From positions 273,103-337,102 of the forward strand of contig JAKUCV010007207.1 of assembly GCA_028386065.3 (NCBI GenBank): a stretch of 64,000 bases of DNA. The letters run 5' to 3'. Position numbers and translations under genes: made by a program. The notes beneath the pieces are model-generated. The model searched no databases, had not been told where the DNA came from, and was given only the letters and a program-made list of their open reading frames with translations. Below are positions 22,490 through 32,652 of this stretch, in pieces; the first letter of the stretch is position 1; the number at the start of each line of letters is the position of its first letter. This DNA comes from Turnera subulata (Eukaryota; Streptophyta; Magnoliopsida; Malpighiales; Passifloraceae).

Positions 22490-23632
22490 TTTGTTGCGGG
22501 GTCTAATTGTATGTAAGATCTATAATTTATTTTTTCTTCCATTTCCTCACTAAATTGAGTTCTTTCTACAATAATGGTACATATATTCTGCTTCCAGGGT
22601 GAAAATAAGGTGAAGTCATTCTTTGTGAATTAACTGTACTTGTTTATTGGTAAATGCAATGAATTTTCGTTTATTTCAATATGGTCATCTACGTCGTCCC
22701 TTGCTTCTAGTTCTACAGCTTTTTATAATTGGTTCCATTTGTATAATAAATCTCCTTTCTATCAAATGTTAAAAGAAGACGGTCCCATATATATATAAGA
22801 CCGTCAACTGAATTACCTTGCTCCGAGTAGTATACCAATAATTTTCTCTTCAAGGGGAACATATTATTACCATTGCCTTTGTGCGTGTGAAGTATCCGAG
22901 TAACTCCAGTCTCCAACTACAATAAGTCCAATATATTACAACAAAGACGAGTGGCAATTGAAAGTATAAAAAATAAGAACAGTCAAAAGTTACAGTACTA
23001 CTAATTAACATTTTTTTCCTGAGAAAAGGACCCACAAAATCTGAGTTGCGCCACTCAAATGGTAAGTGAAGATTTCTTAAAGTAGCAAATGTGCAGGTGT
23101 GGCGTATTATAGATGCCGAAAACATCTTTTGCGAAGTCTGTAATTTGCTAAAGTTGTTACTTTATACTGCAATGTTTCTTTCTGGTAAAAGAAAAACATA
23201 CTTCGTTTGTTCTTTTACCCTTCTTTTTGGAGCAGAATATAATTCTTTTTTGTTAAGAAGACATAGTACCATGATAGCCGTTTTTACTTTTTACGGCTCT
23301 GGTAAGCGTAAACCCAGCAAGTAGGGGCCCTGTTCTTGCTTTATAATTTTAGCAGCCCTGTCTGTCCATCGCTGCCCTGTCTGTCCAAAAGGTTTGAAAT
23401 CATTACTGAAACAATTTATACAACAAAATGTGTAGGTTTTTTCTATGGGTTTCCTATTTCGCTTGTTGTAGTTTGTACGGTGGGGACAATCCTATTAACG
23501 TTAACCATACAGATGGCCACCAAATCAAAATCACGTTCCTAATAAATGGAAACTCTTGCGCCACACAAAGTTGCTAACTGGATTTTGCCGCTGGGTTCCC
23601 ACTCTCCTTGTCAGTACCCCAGACAAGCAATC
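22490..23632. other. PME 3' flank and EGY3b upstream region
   Basis: PME 3' UTR candidates lie within the first 150 bases. The rest is AT-rich without a supported gene. A nearly perfect small inverted repeat, AAGACGGTCCCATATATATATAAGACCGTC, sits near 22775-22806. Confidence 0.5.
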
Positions 23633-23638
23633 CACGTG
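23633..23638 (+). promoter_or_regulatory. G-box (CACGTG) upstream of EGY3b
   Basis: CCACGTGTC about 120 bases before the EGY3b start is a G-box/ABRE-type core bound by bZIP or bHLH factors in plants. Function is inferred from sequence only. Confidence 0.4.
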
Positions 23639-23643
23639 TCAAA

Positions 23644-23663
23644 CTTCTCCAACTTTCTAGACA
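23644..23663 (+). promoter_or_regulatory. Candidate heat shock element upstream of EGY3b
   Basis: Four contiguous 5-base units, cTTCt-ccAAc-tTTCt-aGACa, follow the alternating TTC/GAA pattern with one mismatch in each GAA unit. It lies about 91 bases before the ATG. Arabidopsis EGY3 is known to be heat-induced, which fits. No equivalent was found before EGY3a. Confidence 0.4.
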
Positions 23664-23753
23664 AGATCCTTGATAAACCCTGTTCGAAAACTTTCCTTAA
23701 AATGCCAATGGCCTGCTTGCTTGAACTCTGCAAATCGATGCTTCAGTTCTCCG

Positions 23754-26545
23754 ATGGCGACTCTCTCAATTGCTCCACATTCTCAGCCGTCTGCATACGC
23801 CACCACCAAAACCAGTAACCAAACCAACAGAAACCCATGTAGTATTATCTCATTTTCTTTCACTGGTAGTTCCTCTACTTCTCCCTACTCCAAATGCCGA
23901 CCAAGGCAAGCAGTGAGAGTACCAAACATAAGAAACGAGCATGGAAGTCAATCAAAGATGCGTCCAGCGTCAAAACACTCATTTGGATCAAAAACCCATC
24001 GCTTGTTTCTTCCTGCAACGAAAGAAGAGTTCTTGAGACCTGTTAAATCCGCCGTCAGAGATGAGCAAGAAACAGAAGCTACTTCTTCATCCTCAGGATC
24101 AGCAGTTGCTGACAAGCCTGAAGACGAAACAGAGGAGAGGGAAGTGTCCAGTCTAGGAGAGGGAAAGGGGGAAGCAAGTGAGTTGGAGAAAGATAAACAG
24201 CAAGAGATGGACTGGAAAACGGATGAGGAGTTCAAGAAGTTCATGGGGAATCCTTCCATCGAGGCAGCGATAAAGCTGGAGAAGAGAAGGGCTGACAGGA
24301 GGCTCAAGGAGCTTGACAGGGAAACCACAGATAACCCACTTGAAGGGTTGTTGAATAGCCTGATTCGTGATCGTTTGACTAAAGAGAAGGAGAGACTAGA
24401 GAAGGCCGAGCAGGCTTTCAAGGCTCTTGATCTCAATAAGGTAACTGGATTCTTTTCTCTCAAACTGGTCTTCAATTCGATTGTTAAATTGTCCAAAAAA
24501 GGTTTTTATGTTATCTGTATCGAGCTACCAACTCAATCCAAAAGTGTTTTTGGAATGATTTATACTCTTTATCAAAGTAAATATAAAGAAGACGAGCACT
24601 GGCTAGTTTATGATGTTGTATCATCTGCATATATCGACCACAAAAAGAGGTCTCGAGGAACTAAACTAATGAATGTGCAGGACTGTGTAATGAGATTTAA
24701 TTTTGGTAACGGTTGACAGTTATTCTCCGTGTTGATTTTGGTTTGACAGTTAAAGAGCTGCTTTGGCTTTGATACATTTTTTGCAACTGATGTTCGAAGA
24801 TTTGGCGATGGGGGCATTTTTATTGGCAACTTGAGGAGACCTATTGAAGAAGTTATTCCTAAACTGGAGAAAAAGCTCTCCGAAGCAGCAGGGATGGAGG
24901 TAGTTGTTTGGTTCATGGAGGAAAAGAATGATGACATTACAAAACAGGTATGTGACGCAATTTTATGTGTTCCTGAGCAATGTGGCTTGAGATTTTCCTT
25001 TCCTGTTCATAACATAAAGATTGTACCTTGTTCTTTCAAGACGTAATGTTCTTTGCTGGAGCAACAGAGGGAAAAAAGTGGCTGTAGTTCTTACAATTCT
25101 TGTTCTTTCTTTCAGGCTTGTGTAGTGCAACCCAAGGCAGAGATGGATTTACAGTTCGAGACAACCAAGCTGAGCACGCCGTGGGGTTATGTCAGTGCTG
25201 TAGCTCTGTGTGTGACAACTTTTGGGACAATAGCTCTAATGAGCGGCTTCTTCGTTAAACCAGATGCAACTTGGGATGATTATGTAGCTAATGTTGTTCC
25301 TCTCTTCGGTGGCTTCCTAACTATTTTGGGAGTTTCTGAGGTACATTTCTCTCTAACTATCCCACAAAGCCAATAAACAACGCTATGTTACTTAAAAAGA
25401 GTTTTCTGTACTTCTGACTGGATTACAGGCTTACAGCTATCACTGGATGGCAATTCTTAGTAATTATAACTGGCATTTTTGTTGTCTGTGAAATCATTTG
25501 GTAAAATTGATATCTTTTGTCTTGCAGATTGCCACAAGAGTGACCGCAGCTCGGTATGGTGTTAAACTCAGTCCATCTTTTCTTGTTCCATCCAATTGGA
25601 CTGGATGCTTGGGAGTGATGAACAATTATGAGTCCCTGCTTCCAAATAAGAAGGCTCTTTTTGATATTCCAGTGGCACGGACAGCTAGTGCATATATAAC
25701 GTCACTGGTGCTGGCTGTTGCTGCTTTTGTAGCTGATGGTAGTTTCAACGGTGGTGACAATGCATTGTAAGTTTTCTCCATTCCATTTTGAAGAGTGCAC
25801 TTGCTTCTTTATACAAAATTTGACAGTTCGTCTCGTCCTAATTCTTATCCGTATAATTGATTTTCTATGATCATCAATGTGTATCGTTTTCTTGCAGGTA
25901 CATAAGACCACAATTCTTCTATAACAATCCCTTACTGTCTTTCGTCCAATTTGTTATTGGACCCTATACTGATGACCTCGGGAATGTGTTGCCTTACGCT
26001 GTGGAAGGTGTGGGGGTTCCTGTTGATCCCCTAGCTTTTGCTGGACTATTAGGTCAGTCCTGTGAAACTATTTATTTTTTACTCTATTTACCAGAACATC
26101 TACTACATTCTAATAACTATTTATCTACCCTGATTTTTCACCTTTTATCAAGTGCTATGGTGCCTAACAACATAGGGTGCACCATGCAGGGATGGTGGTG
26201 ACTTCTCTAAACTTGTTGCCATGTGGAAGGCTGGAAGGGGGCCGTATTGCTCAAGCTATGTTTGGAAGAAGCACTGCAAGTTTGCTGTCTTTTGCGACTT
26301 CCTTCTTACTAGGAATAGGGGGACTAAGTGGAAGTGTCCTCTGCCTGGCTTGGGGATTATTTGCAACCTTCTTCCGAGGAGGAGAGGAAGTGCCTGCTAA
26401 AGATGAGATAACCCCTCTGGGAGATGATAGATTTGCATGGGGATGTGTTCTTGGCCTGATATGTTTCCTCACTCTTTTCCCAAATGGAGGAGGAACCTTT
26501 TCCAATCCCTTCTTCAGCAACCCGTTCTTCAGGGGTGATTTGTAG
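23754..26545 (+). CDS. EGY3: EGY3, chloroplast S2P-like pseudoprotease (canonical copy, EGY3b)
   Basis: Six exons: 23754-24440, 24750-24947, 25116-25340, 25528-25766, 25898-26052, 26190-26545, giving 619 aa. The order is a Ser/Thr-rich transit peptide, the conserved KHSFGSKTHR and EEFLRPVKSA blocks, an acidic and coiled-coil segment (DEEFKKFMGNPSIEAAIKLE onward, about residues 155-229), the GNLR motif, membrane segments, then NLLPCGRLEGGR. The HExxH zinc site of EGY1/EGY2 is replaced by IATRVTAARYGV, as in known EGY3 proteins, so it is a non-peptidase homologue of the thylakoid or envelope site-2 protease family. In Arabidopsis EGY3 is linked to heat and salt stress responses of the chloroplast. 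An upstream in-frame ATG at 23670 is possible; 23754 is chosen because it matches EGY3a. All introns are GT-AG. Confidence 0.93.
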
Positions 26546-27020
26546 ATGGTTGCTTTATAGATTCTGTATAGTAATTAATTATATTTGTCTAGGATGTCAT
26601 CTCTTTCTTGTATTCATCAAGTCTTATGAGCAAATTTGATGACTACGATCTGGTGTTTGATTCTACAGAAAATGTATAGAAGTTTTTGTTATTCTTAAGA
26701 ATATGGATGCAGAATATGCTGACGATGTCAAAAGAAAAACCGAAAAGCTATTTTGGCTCTTTGGCAACTTTATTGTTGCTTAATTCGTTATGCAAATTAA
26801 TACTTGTCCTCTCAAAATAAAGTATTCCAATGTATTTGTCCAATTATCCACAAAAGAAAAAGTATTTGTCTAATTGAAAAAATTTATGCACATTAAATAA
26901 TCTTTTTCTCTTTTTTATCCCTAGATATAGAGGACAGATATTGTACAAAGGTGCATGAGCTTGATTAAAATCGTCATATAAAATAAAAGAAAATAATTCT
27001 CATGTGAATGCAAAGGTCTC
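26546..27020. other. EGY3b 3' UTR and flank
   Basis: It contains the flank shared with EGY3a (about 26697-26775). No further gene is seen. Confidence 0.5.
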
Positions 27021-27022
27021 TG

Positions 27023-27354
27023 TTTATCAAAAAAAAATATTATGATGACTTAAATTTCTTGACACACTCTTTGTCGCTAATCGAGGTCCTTGTGACGAAC
27101 AGGTTGTTTCAGCTCGATACCGTCACGAGTTTTTTTTTATTAAAGTTTAGGTTGAGGGGAGACTCCCCCTGTCCAAGGCTAGAGCAAACCACCAGGCTTG
27201 GCGAATGGTATTAACAGATTATCCACCAAGAGGGGATGATCAGTGGGATTCGAACTCTCAATCTGATGGGAGTGCTTACTGAACCTTAACAAAAATCTGA
27301 ACCTGTGTAATTATCACAAAAAAAATATGATGACTTAAATTTCTTGACACACTC
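27023..27354 (-). mobile_element. tRNA-derived SINE within a 45-bp direct repeat
   Basis: On the minus strand: an A box-like GGTTCAGTAAGCAC, a B box-like GAGTTCGAATCCC (about 27249-27261), a body of about 100 bases and an A-rich end (27129-27140). The block is bracketed by two near-identical direct repeats of about 45 bp (27023-27069 and 27311-27354; core GATGACTTAAATTTCTTGAC). The repeats are longer than usual SINE target duplications. Confidence 0.55.
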
Positions 27355-27888
27355 CGAGTTTTCTTCATACAATAAAACTCTAAATCTTAAAATAAATTTG
27401 CAGAATAAAGTTTTATTATGTTTAAATTTGAAAGAAAATTAAATAGGGTTCCATATAATTTTTTTCCCATCCGATATTTAAAATTTTGTCCCAATTAACT
27501 CAGATTCAACTTGGTTCGCGCACTTAGTTATGGTGAATGGAGATTTTCTACATATGCTAATAAATCTGAGACTTCGCTTAAGCGAAATTAATTAAGTCGC
27601 TACTAGACCAACCTCACGTGGTTAGGGCTCTCTATAATTTTTCCCGTACTCCGAGTCTACGACACCCGGCTTCGTCTGGAAGGACTTCCTGGCTTGTTGA
27701 CTAAGCAGTAAGTAAAGTCTTGCAAGTTGCAATCCCCCATTCATATAGTAGTTTCCTCCTTTGCTACGTGTCAAAACTCAAAACAAAAAAACAAATCGAG
27801 GAAGCTAGTTCGGTTCAGAATTTATCCTTTCGCATTATATTCGCCTAGTCAGATAACCCCCTTCGGCCGTACTCCGCCACTTGCCGCC
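27355..27888. other. Upstream region of SKIP22
   Basis: It contains a short SINE-like piece at about 27565-27615 (TTCGCTTAAGCGAAAT, as near 62.26 and 62.34 kb). The last 150 bases are probably promoter and 5' UTR. The frame is open upstream of the chosen start, back to 27727, but without sequence resembling the family. Confidence 0.5.
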
Positions 27889-29382
27889 ATGAAGCTCAAA
27901 TTCCGATGCCAGCAAACCGGGGCGACCACCACCGTCTCGCGCAACGACATCCGCACTTTCCAGGACCTCAAAGACATCTTCTCCCAATCCTCCGGGCATC
28001 CCGCTTCCTCCGTTGTCCTCTCCCTCAACAGAAGAGACGAGCTCGACGCGCCTTCTCCTGACGCCTCCTTGCAGTCTCTGGGCATCGTCTCCGGCGACAT
28101 AATTTATTACTCCCGCCGCACCCACGATCCCTCCCCCTCACCTCAAACCCTAACCGCAATTCCTTACCAGGCCACACAAGGTAATCTCCCCGCACCTGTC
28201 TCTGATCAATCTCTAAATTCTGTGATTTCGGGTTCTAATTTGAACAATTCTGATGGAACCCACGAGCCTGGTTATTCTATGCAAGAGAGTGAAACCCAGG
28301 AAATGGGTTTGTTAGGTCAGGTAGAATCGGGTACTGTGGGGGGTATGGATATTGATGGTGAGGATGAGGGTGAGGATGCGGATGTTGATGGCGAGGGGTT
28401 CTCTCGCTTCTCTGAGCCGTATTTCCTGAGGAAGGTACTGAGGGAAGGGTTTTCCGGTGGTGGCCGTGACCGGAATCTGTTGGTTGCGGCTATTCATGCG
28501 GTTTTTCTCGAGTCTGGTTTTGTTAGGGTAGATTCAGTTTCTGATCGGTTCGAAATTCCTGAGGAATGGCCTTCCAGGATGTCGTTTTCTTACACACTTC
28601 CCGAGCTTGTGAGTGGTGAGGGCGTTGTCCAATCGGCTGTTTTGAAGTTCCAGGTTTTGGGTCGTTTTGTCAATGTTTATGGGTCATTGGCTAATGGTGG
28701 ATCGGGGCAATATCGTCTGTGCTTGGACGAGAGCAGATTTTCCCGGACTTTGAATCTGGTGTGGGCGAATTGTTATGAGAATGTTAGGATGGCTGAGGAG
28801 GATGCCTCTTCCAAGTCAAACACAGAGCGTGAAGTTTTCGAGTTTTGGAAGACTGTGAAGGATGGTCTTGCTTTGCCCTTACTGATAGATCTTTGTGTGA
28901 AGGCCGGTCTGCTTCCTCCAGCTTGCATGATGCTCCTTCCAGCAGAGTTGAAGCTCATGATATTGCAGCTGCTTCCTGGGGTTGATGTTGCTAGGATGGG
29001 ATGTGTTTGTTCGGAATTGCGGTACTTGTCATCAAATACTGATCTGTGGAAAAAGAAGTACGAGGAGGAGTTTGGCAGTGGGTCCGGAGCAAATGCAGTG
29101 GCCAATTGGAAGGACAAGTTTGCTTCGTCTTGGGAGAGTAGGAAGAAGAGAAAGGAGTTCTATGCAGGGCGAACCCAACCTTATCTACCCTTCCGCATGC
29201 CTTATGTTAGAAGAGACCCTGATCCGTTTGGATTTATACCAGGAATGATAGGTGGGGACTATGACCGCTTGCCTGGATTTGGTGTTCCTCCCCCTCTCAG
29301 ACAACCTGGTCAAGGGCTTGGCCCATTTCGGCGGCGTAATTTTGGACCAACTGGTTGTAATCTAGGAGGATCCAATTTTTAG
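27889..29382 (+). CDS. SKIP22: F-box protein SKIP22 (plant FBXO7/PI31-like)
   Basis: A single exon of 497 aa. The start at 27889 has a strong context (GCCGCCATGA) and begins MKLKFRCQQT as in the family; an upstream in-frame ATG at 27727 would add 54 unrelated residues. Residues 1-75 form a ubiquitin-like fold (strand pattern and DIIYYSR end). Residues 75-180 are low-complexity and acidic. Residues about 180-330 resemble the PI31/FBXO7 FP domain. An F-box follows at about 348-390 (LPAELKLMILQLLPGVDVAR...CSELRYLSSNTDLWKKKY). The tail has DPDPFGFIPG (about 443) and a Gly/Pro/Arg-rich end like proteasome regulator PI31. The role is inferred as substrate receptor of an SCF ubiquitin ligase through SKP1/ASK binding. 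Intronless structure matches known SKIP22 genes. Confidence 0.9.
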   Translation: MKLKFRCQQTGATTTVSRNDIRTFQDLKDIFSQSSGHPASSVVLSLNRRDELDAPSPDASLQSLGIVSGDIIYYSRRTHDPSPSPQTLTAIPYQATQGNLPAPVSDQSLNSVISGSNLNNSDGTHEPGYSMQESETQEMGLLGQVESGTVGGMDIDGEDEGEDADVDGEGFSRFSEPYFLRKVLREGFSGGGRDRNLLVAAIHAVFLESGFVRVDSVSDRFEIPEEWPSRMSFSYTLPELVSGEGVVQSAVLKFQVLGRFVNVYGSLANGGSGQYRLCLDESRFSRTLNLVWANCYENVRMAEEDASSKSNTEREVFEFWKTVKDGLALPLLIDLCVKAGLLPPACMMLLPAELKLMILQLLPGVDVARMGCVCSELRYLSSNTDLWKKKYEEEFGSGSGANAVANWKDKFASSWESRKKRKEFYAGRTQPYLPFRMPYVRRDPDPFGFIPGMIGGDYDRLPGFGVPPPLRQPGQGLGPFRRRNFGPTGCNLGGSNF

Positions 29383-29958
29383 TCATGCCACATCAACTTC
29401 AAGATTTTGCCCAATCACTTGTGAATACAGAACAAGACGCCATACAAGGTGTTTTGTTTGTTAACTTGCTACCAGCATGAGAGAAATTTTGGCAAATCTT
29501 GTTAAATAGTACTTTGTTTATTATGAACTCTTGCCTAGTAAGTCATTTTGGATGTCTTCTTTGCTTGTCTAAAGAACTACTTTGTTAACAATGTAGAAGT
29601 ACATGTTCTCAGAATCTTGGTTGGTTAAGACAATCCAACCGCTAGCAATCTATACATGTTTCTAGCACATTTACTTTGTTTGTTGCTAGTTACAGTGCTG
29701 ATCACTGTGAAAGCCAGGAATTTTCTTGTTATTTGTCTTGTCAAAATTTTAAAGAATGTTCCAAGTGATTCTGGAACTTTTGTGATAAAATTTCAGTTCT
29801 AAAATTTTGACTCTAGTAAGGGAGCTTGAATTATAACTTAATTCTTTGCCGTTCTGCATTGATAAACTTGGTGTGTCATCCTCAAGTTTGGGAATCTTCT
29901 CTAACAATATAGTAATCGTCTTGGTGAGTTATTCTTTCTAACCAGTAGAACTAGATAC
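29383..29958. other. SKIP22 3' UTR and flank
   Basis: AT-rich, T-rich DNA typical of a plant 3' UTR, ending at the retroposed segment. No gene seen. Confidence 0.5.
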
Positions 29959-29972
29959 AACAGATCTTTGAA

Positions 29973-30649
29973 AAACAGATTGTTAAAAACATGAGTGCTC
30001 GAAAGCAGACAATCATGCTCAGGAAACTCTCTGACCATAATATAGATTCTGCTAAAAACAGACCTGATGATGCTTCTCACAACCTCAAGGCCTCTGTGTC
30101 CAAGTCCTCTCATTCTTCTGAATGCCTAGATTCCAGTGAGATTGATTCCATGTGGAAAGTTAGAAGATTGTTAGGCTTCACTGCTGGATACTCAAAAGAT
30201 CAATTGCTGTCAGATTTAATCCCTTCAAAGAGAGGGTCTGCTGCAGCCTCCTAATTATTCTGCCTCTCTGTTATCTGAATCATCTCGTTAACCATCAATT
30301 CTCCGTCCAGTTCTATTTCCATATTCTAAACTCCAAGCATTAACAGTTCACGCCCACAGGATTTTTCTGGAACTCTCCAAAATCCCTCTCATCCCTCGTT
30401 GCACCGACTCTTAAACACCCTCTTTGTGGTTTCCTTCAGAGCTTCTATATAGACAGTGACTTAAGTGGTTTCTTTTCTTGGCTGAACTGTTTCATCCTTT
30501 ATTTTAGTAGGTCTTTTAGTTTCGATCTTCCTTAGGAACCTTTCATCTTTTACTTTTATACTTTGATTGTAATCTTCCTTATTCTTGTCTCCATCATGTA
30601 CTAATGCTTTATTAATAAAACATGACGTCTTATAAAAAAAAATTATAAA
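29973..30649 (+). mobile_element. Retroposed segment with 14-bp target duplication
   Basis: AACAGATCTTTGAA occurs at 29959-29972 and again at 30650-30663. The 677 bases between end in an A-rich tail (TATAAAAAAAAATTATAAAA), preceded by a 3'-UTR-like T-rich region. This is the structure of a target-primed LINE-machinery insertion. The segment holds an 87-aa ORF (29991-30254). It may be a 5'-truncated LINE or a retrocopied mRNA; I cannot tell which. Confidence 0.75.
29991..30254 (+). CDS. 87-aa ORF in the retroposed segment, unknown
   Basis: ATG at 29991, stop at 30252-30254. The protein is basic at the start (MSARKQTIMLRK), Ser-rich in the middle and has DSMWKVRRLLGF near residue 55. No family is recognised. 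It may be a fragment of a longer ORF, since the inserted sequence begins only a few bases before the ATG. Confidence 0.25.
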   Translation: MSARKQTIMLRKLSDHNIDSAKNRPDDASHNLKASVSKSSHSSECLDSSEIDSMWKVRRLLGFTAGYSKDQLLSDLIPSKRGSAAAS

Positions 30650-30663
30650 AACAGATCTTTGAA

Positions 30664-32652
30664 CATCTATTTTTCAGGTTGATAATCTTATTAGAAATAG
30701 TAACTTCTATGGCTCTGTTTTCTGGGAAAAAGGATATGCAGCCATAGATGTTCTTGCGATCGTGTTATCCTTCCTGTCACGTAAATGTAAATTTTGTCCA
30801 GGATTTAGATGTTACGCCCTCCCTCATCTTGCTCTTTTTATTTTTTTTTTTTCCTTTGACAGACTCCCTCATGTCGTTCTTAGTACTGGCATCCTCAAAT
30901 AATGCATCACTGTTTCTTTGCTACTTGTTGGTTTGTACTTCAGTTGCAAGTGGCAAACCAACAATTCCACGACTGTAATGTTACAATTCTTACTTCGACG
31001 AAAAAATGTTACAATTCTTATGTTTCCGTCTGGCTTATATCAGTAGTTTTTGGGTTATATACATTTTTACCTAACCCAACTTTGGTTCGAAAACAAATTG
31101 GTACCTCTATATTTTACTACCTCCATTTTTTTTTTTTTTATACATAAACTTCACACCAATCCACTAGGGAATCGTCATCAACAATAATCAAGATTTAATA
31201 ACAAACTCACATAGAAATAAGAGAGGGAGAAAGACATGATCATACAAAAAACGACTAGATTCTTCAATGAATCCATGGTTGGCGCCTCTAGATCCACACC
31301 CCTACCATGGTGCCGTCGGGAGGGTAGGTGCAAGGCCGCCGTGGCTGTGGCTGCTGGCGTGGAGATTAGTTTAAGAACAACCATCGTTGGTGATATCATA
31401 AAGGGGGAGGGTAGGGACATGAGTAGGGCGAGGAGCTCGCCGATCCGAATAACCTCAACCTTAAATTTTTGAGTTATATAGTTCAATCATGGAGGTTATT
31501 CATTGACAGTCTATTACTTTACTTGGAGCGTGTCAAAATAATCTCACTCCAATTTTGAATGAGTTTGAGCCATATGGCCTGTGTTTCGTGGTTAATATTG
31601 AGATAACAATCGATACAGTTCGGTGATTGGAGTGCCTATGTGATTTTGGGCTCCCTACATATCTCAAAATGATTTCAAGACGATGGATGTAATGAGGATG
31701 GAGGAATCTGGTGAAGTTTTTTTTTTTTTTCTTACTTTTTATTTTTTAAAATTGGGATCCGAAGGGGGGGCCTTATTGAGTTGTTTTTTTTTTCTAATCA
31801 CAATTTTTGAAATTAGGAAATGATTTTTAACGTTGTTGATGAGTCCAGGTGTCCCTCAACAAGACCGAAACCGCTCGAACCTTAAATTGGTCCAATAAGT
31901 TCGCAAAAAAAAAAAAATTCAAATGCTAAAATAGTGATTTTTTTAGTTGGAATACTGATTTGTTTTTAAACCAAATTGTGGTGGGTAAAATATAATTAAC
32001 ACCGAGTTTTTTTTGGCAGTCAAGTGTCTTATGGCTCCTACAAAACATAAATTCATAATTTTAGTGTTTGGGAAAGCCGGAAAGGTGAGGAGGTGAAATT
32101 ATGTTGAGATTGCAAATGTGATAGACTTTTCCATCAGCATTGATGACAGTTCTGAGAACTTATTGAGATATTTTCTGGGAGAAAAATATTTCATTCCACC
32201 AACCAAAGCGACTTGCAAAGCAGGGATGGAGTAGATTATTAATTATTTTGAGACATCTATACATAAAAAAAAAAAACAAAAAAAACTTACTGCATGCCAT
32301 AAATCACTTGGTGGGATAATTAATTAGGAAATAGGAAGTCTCAAGTTGTTGATCTTCTTACAAAAAAAAAAAAGGAAAATATTTTACCAGAAAAGGAAAA
32401 AACCGTAATTCGAGTACGTGGCAGTTCACACAACCCGTTGTGCAGATATTCCATTGCTCTCTCCCGTCACCCTATCTTTTACTTTCAACTGAAGAATTTA
32501 ACGGCAACAAACGCCACACCACCCACCTACTCCTGCAACCATTCCGCTTCCCGCAATCAAACAACGGCATAGCATACACACCTTCCTTACTTAGAGATTC
32601 ATGTCTTGTTATTGTTGCCGCCAAATCTCACCTGTCTCCATCAATCACCACC
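30664..32652. other. Intergenic, no supported gene
   Basis: AT-rich with many poly-A/T runs. A GC-richer patch at 31260-31440 is open on both strands but shows no motif. From 32440 the frame is open into the next gene and probably contains its 5' UTR. Confidence 0.45.

Noticed and set aside
31178..31486. Overlapping ORFs of 102 and 78 aa on opposite strands
   Set aside because: A GC-richer patch without splice context or motifs; neither strand is favoured.
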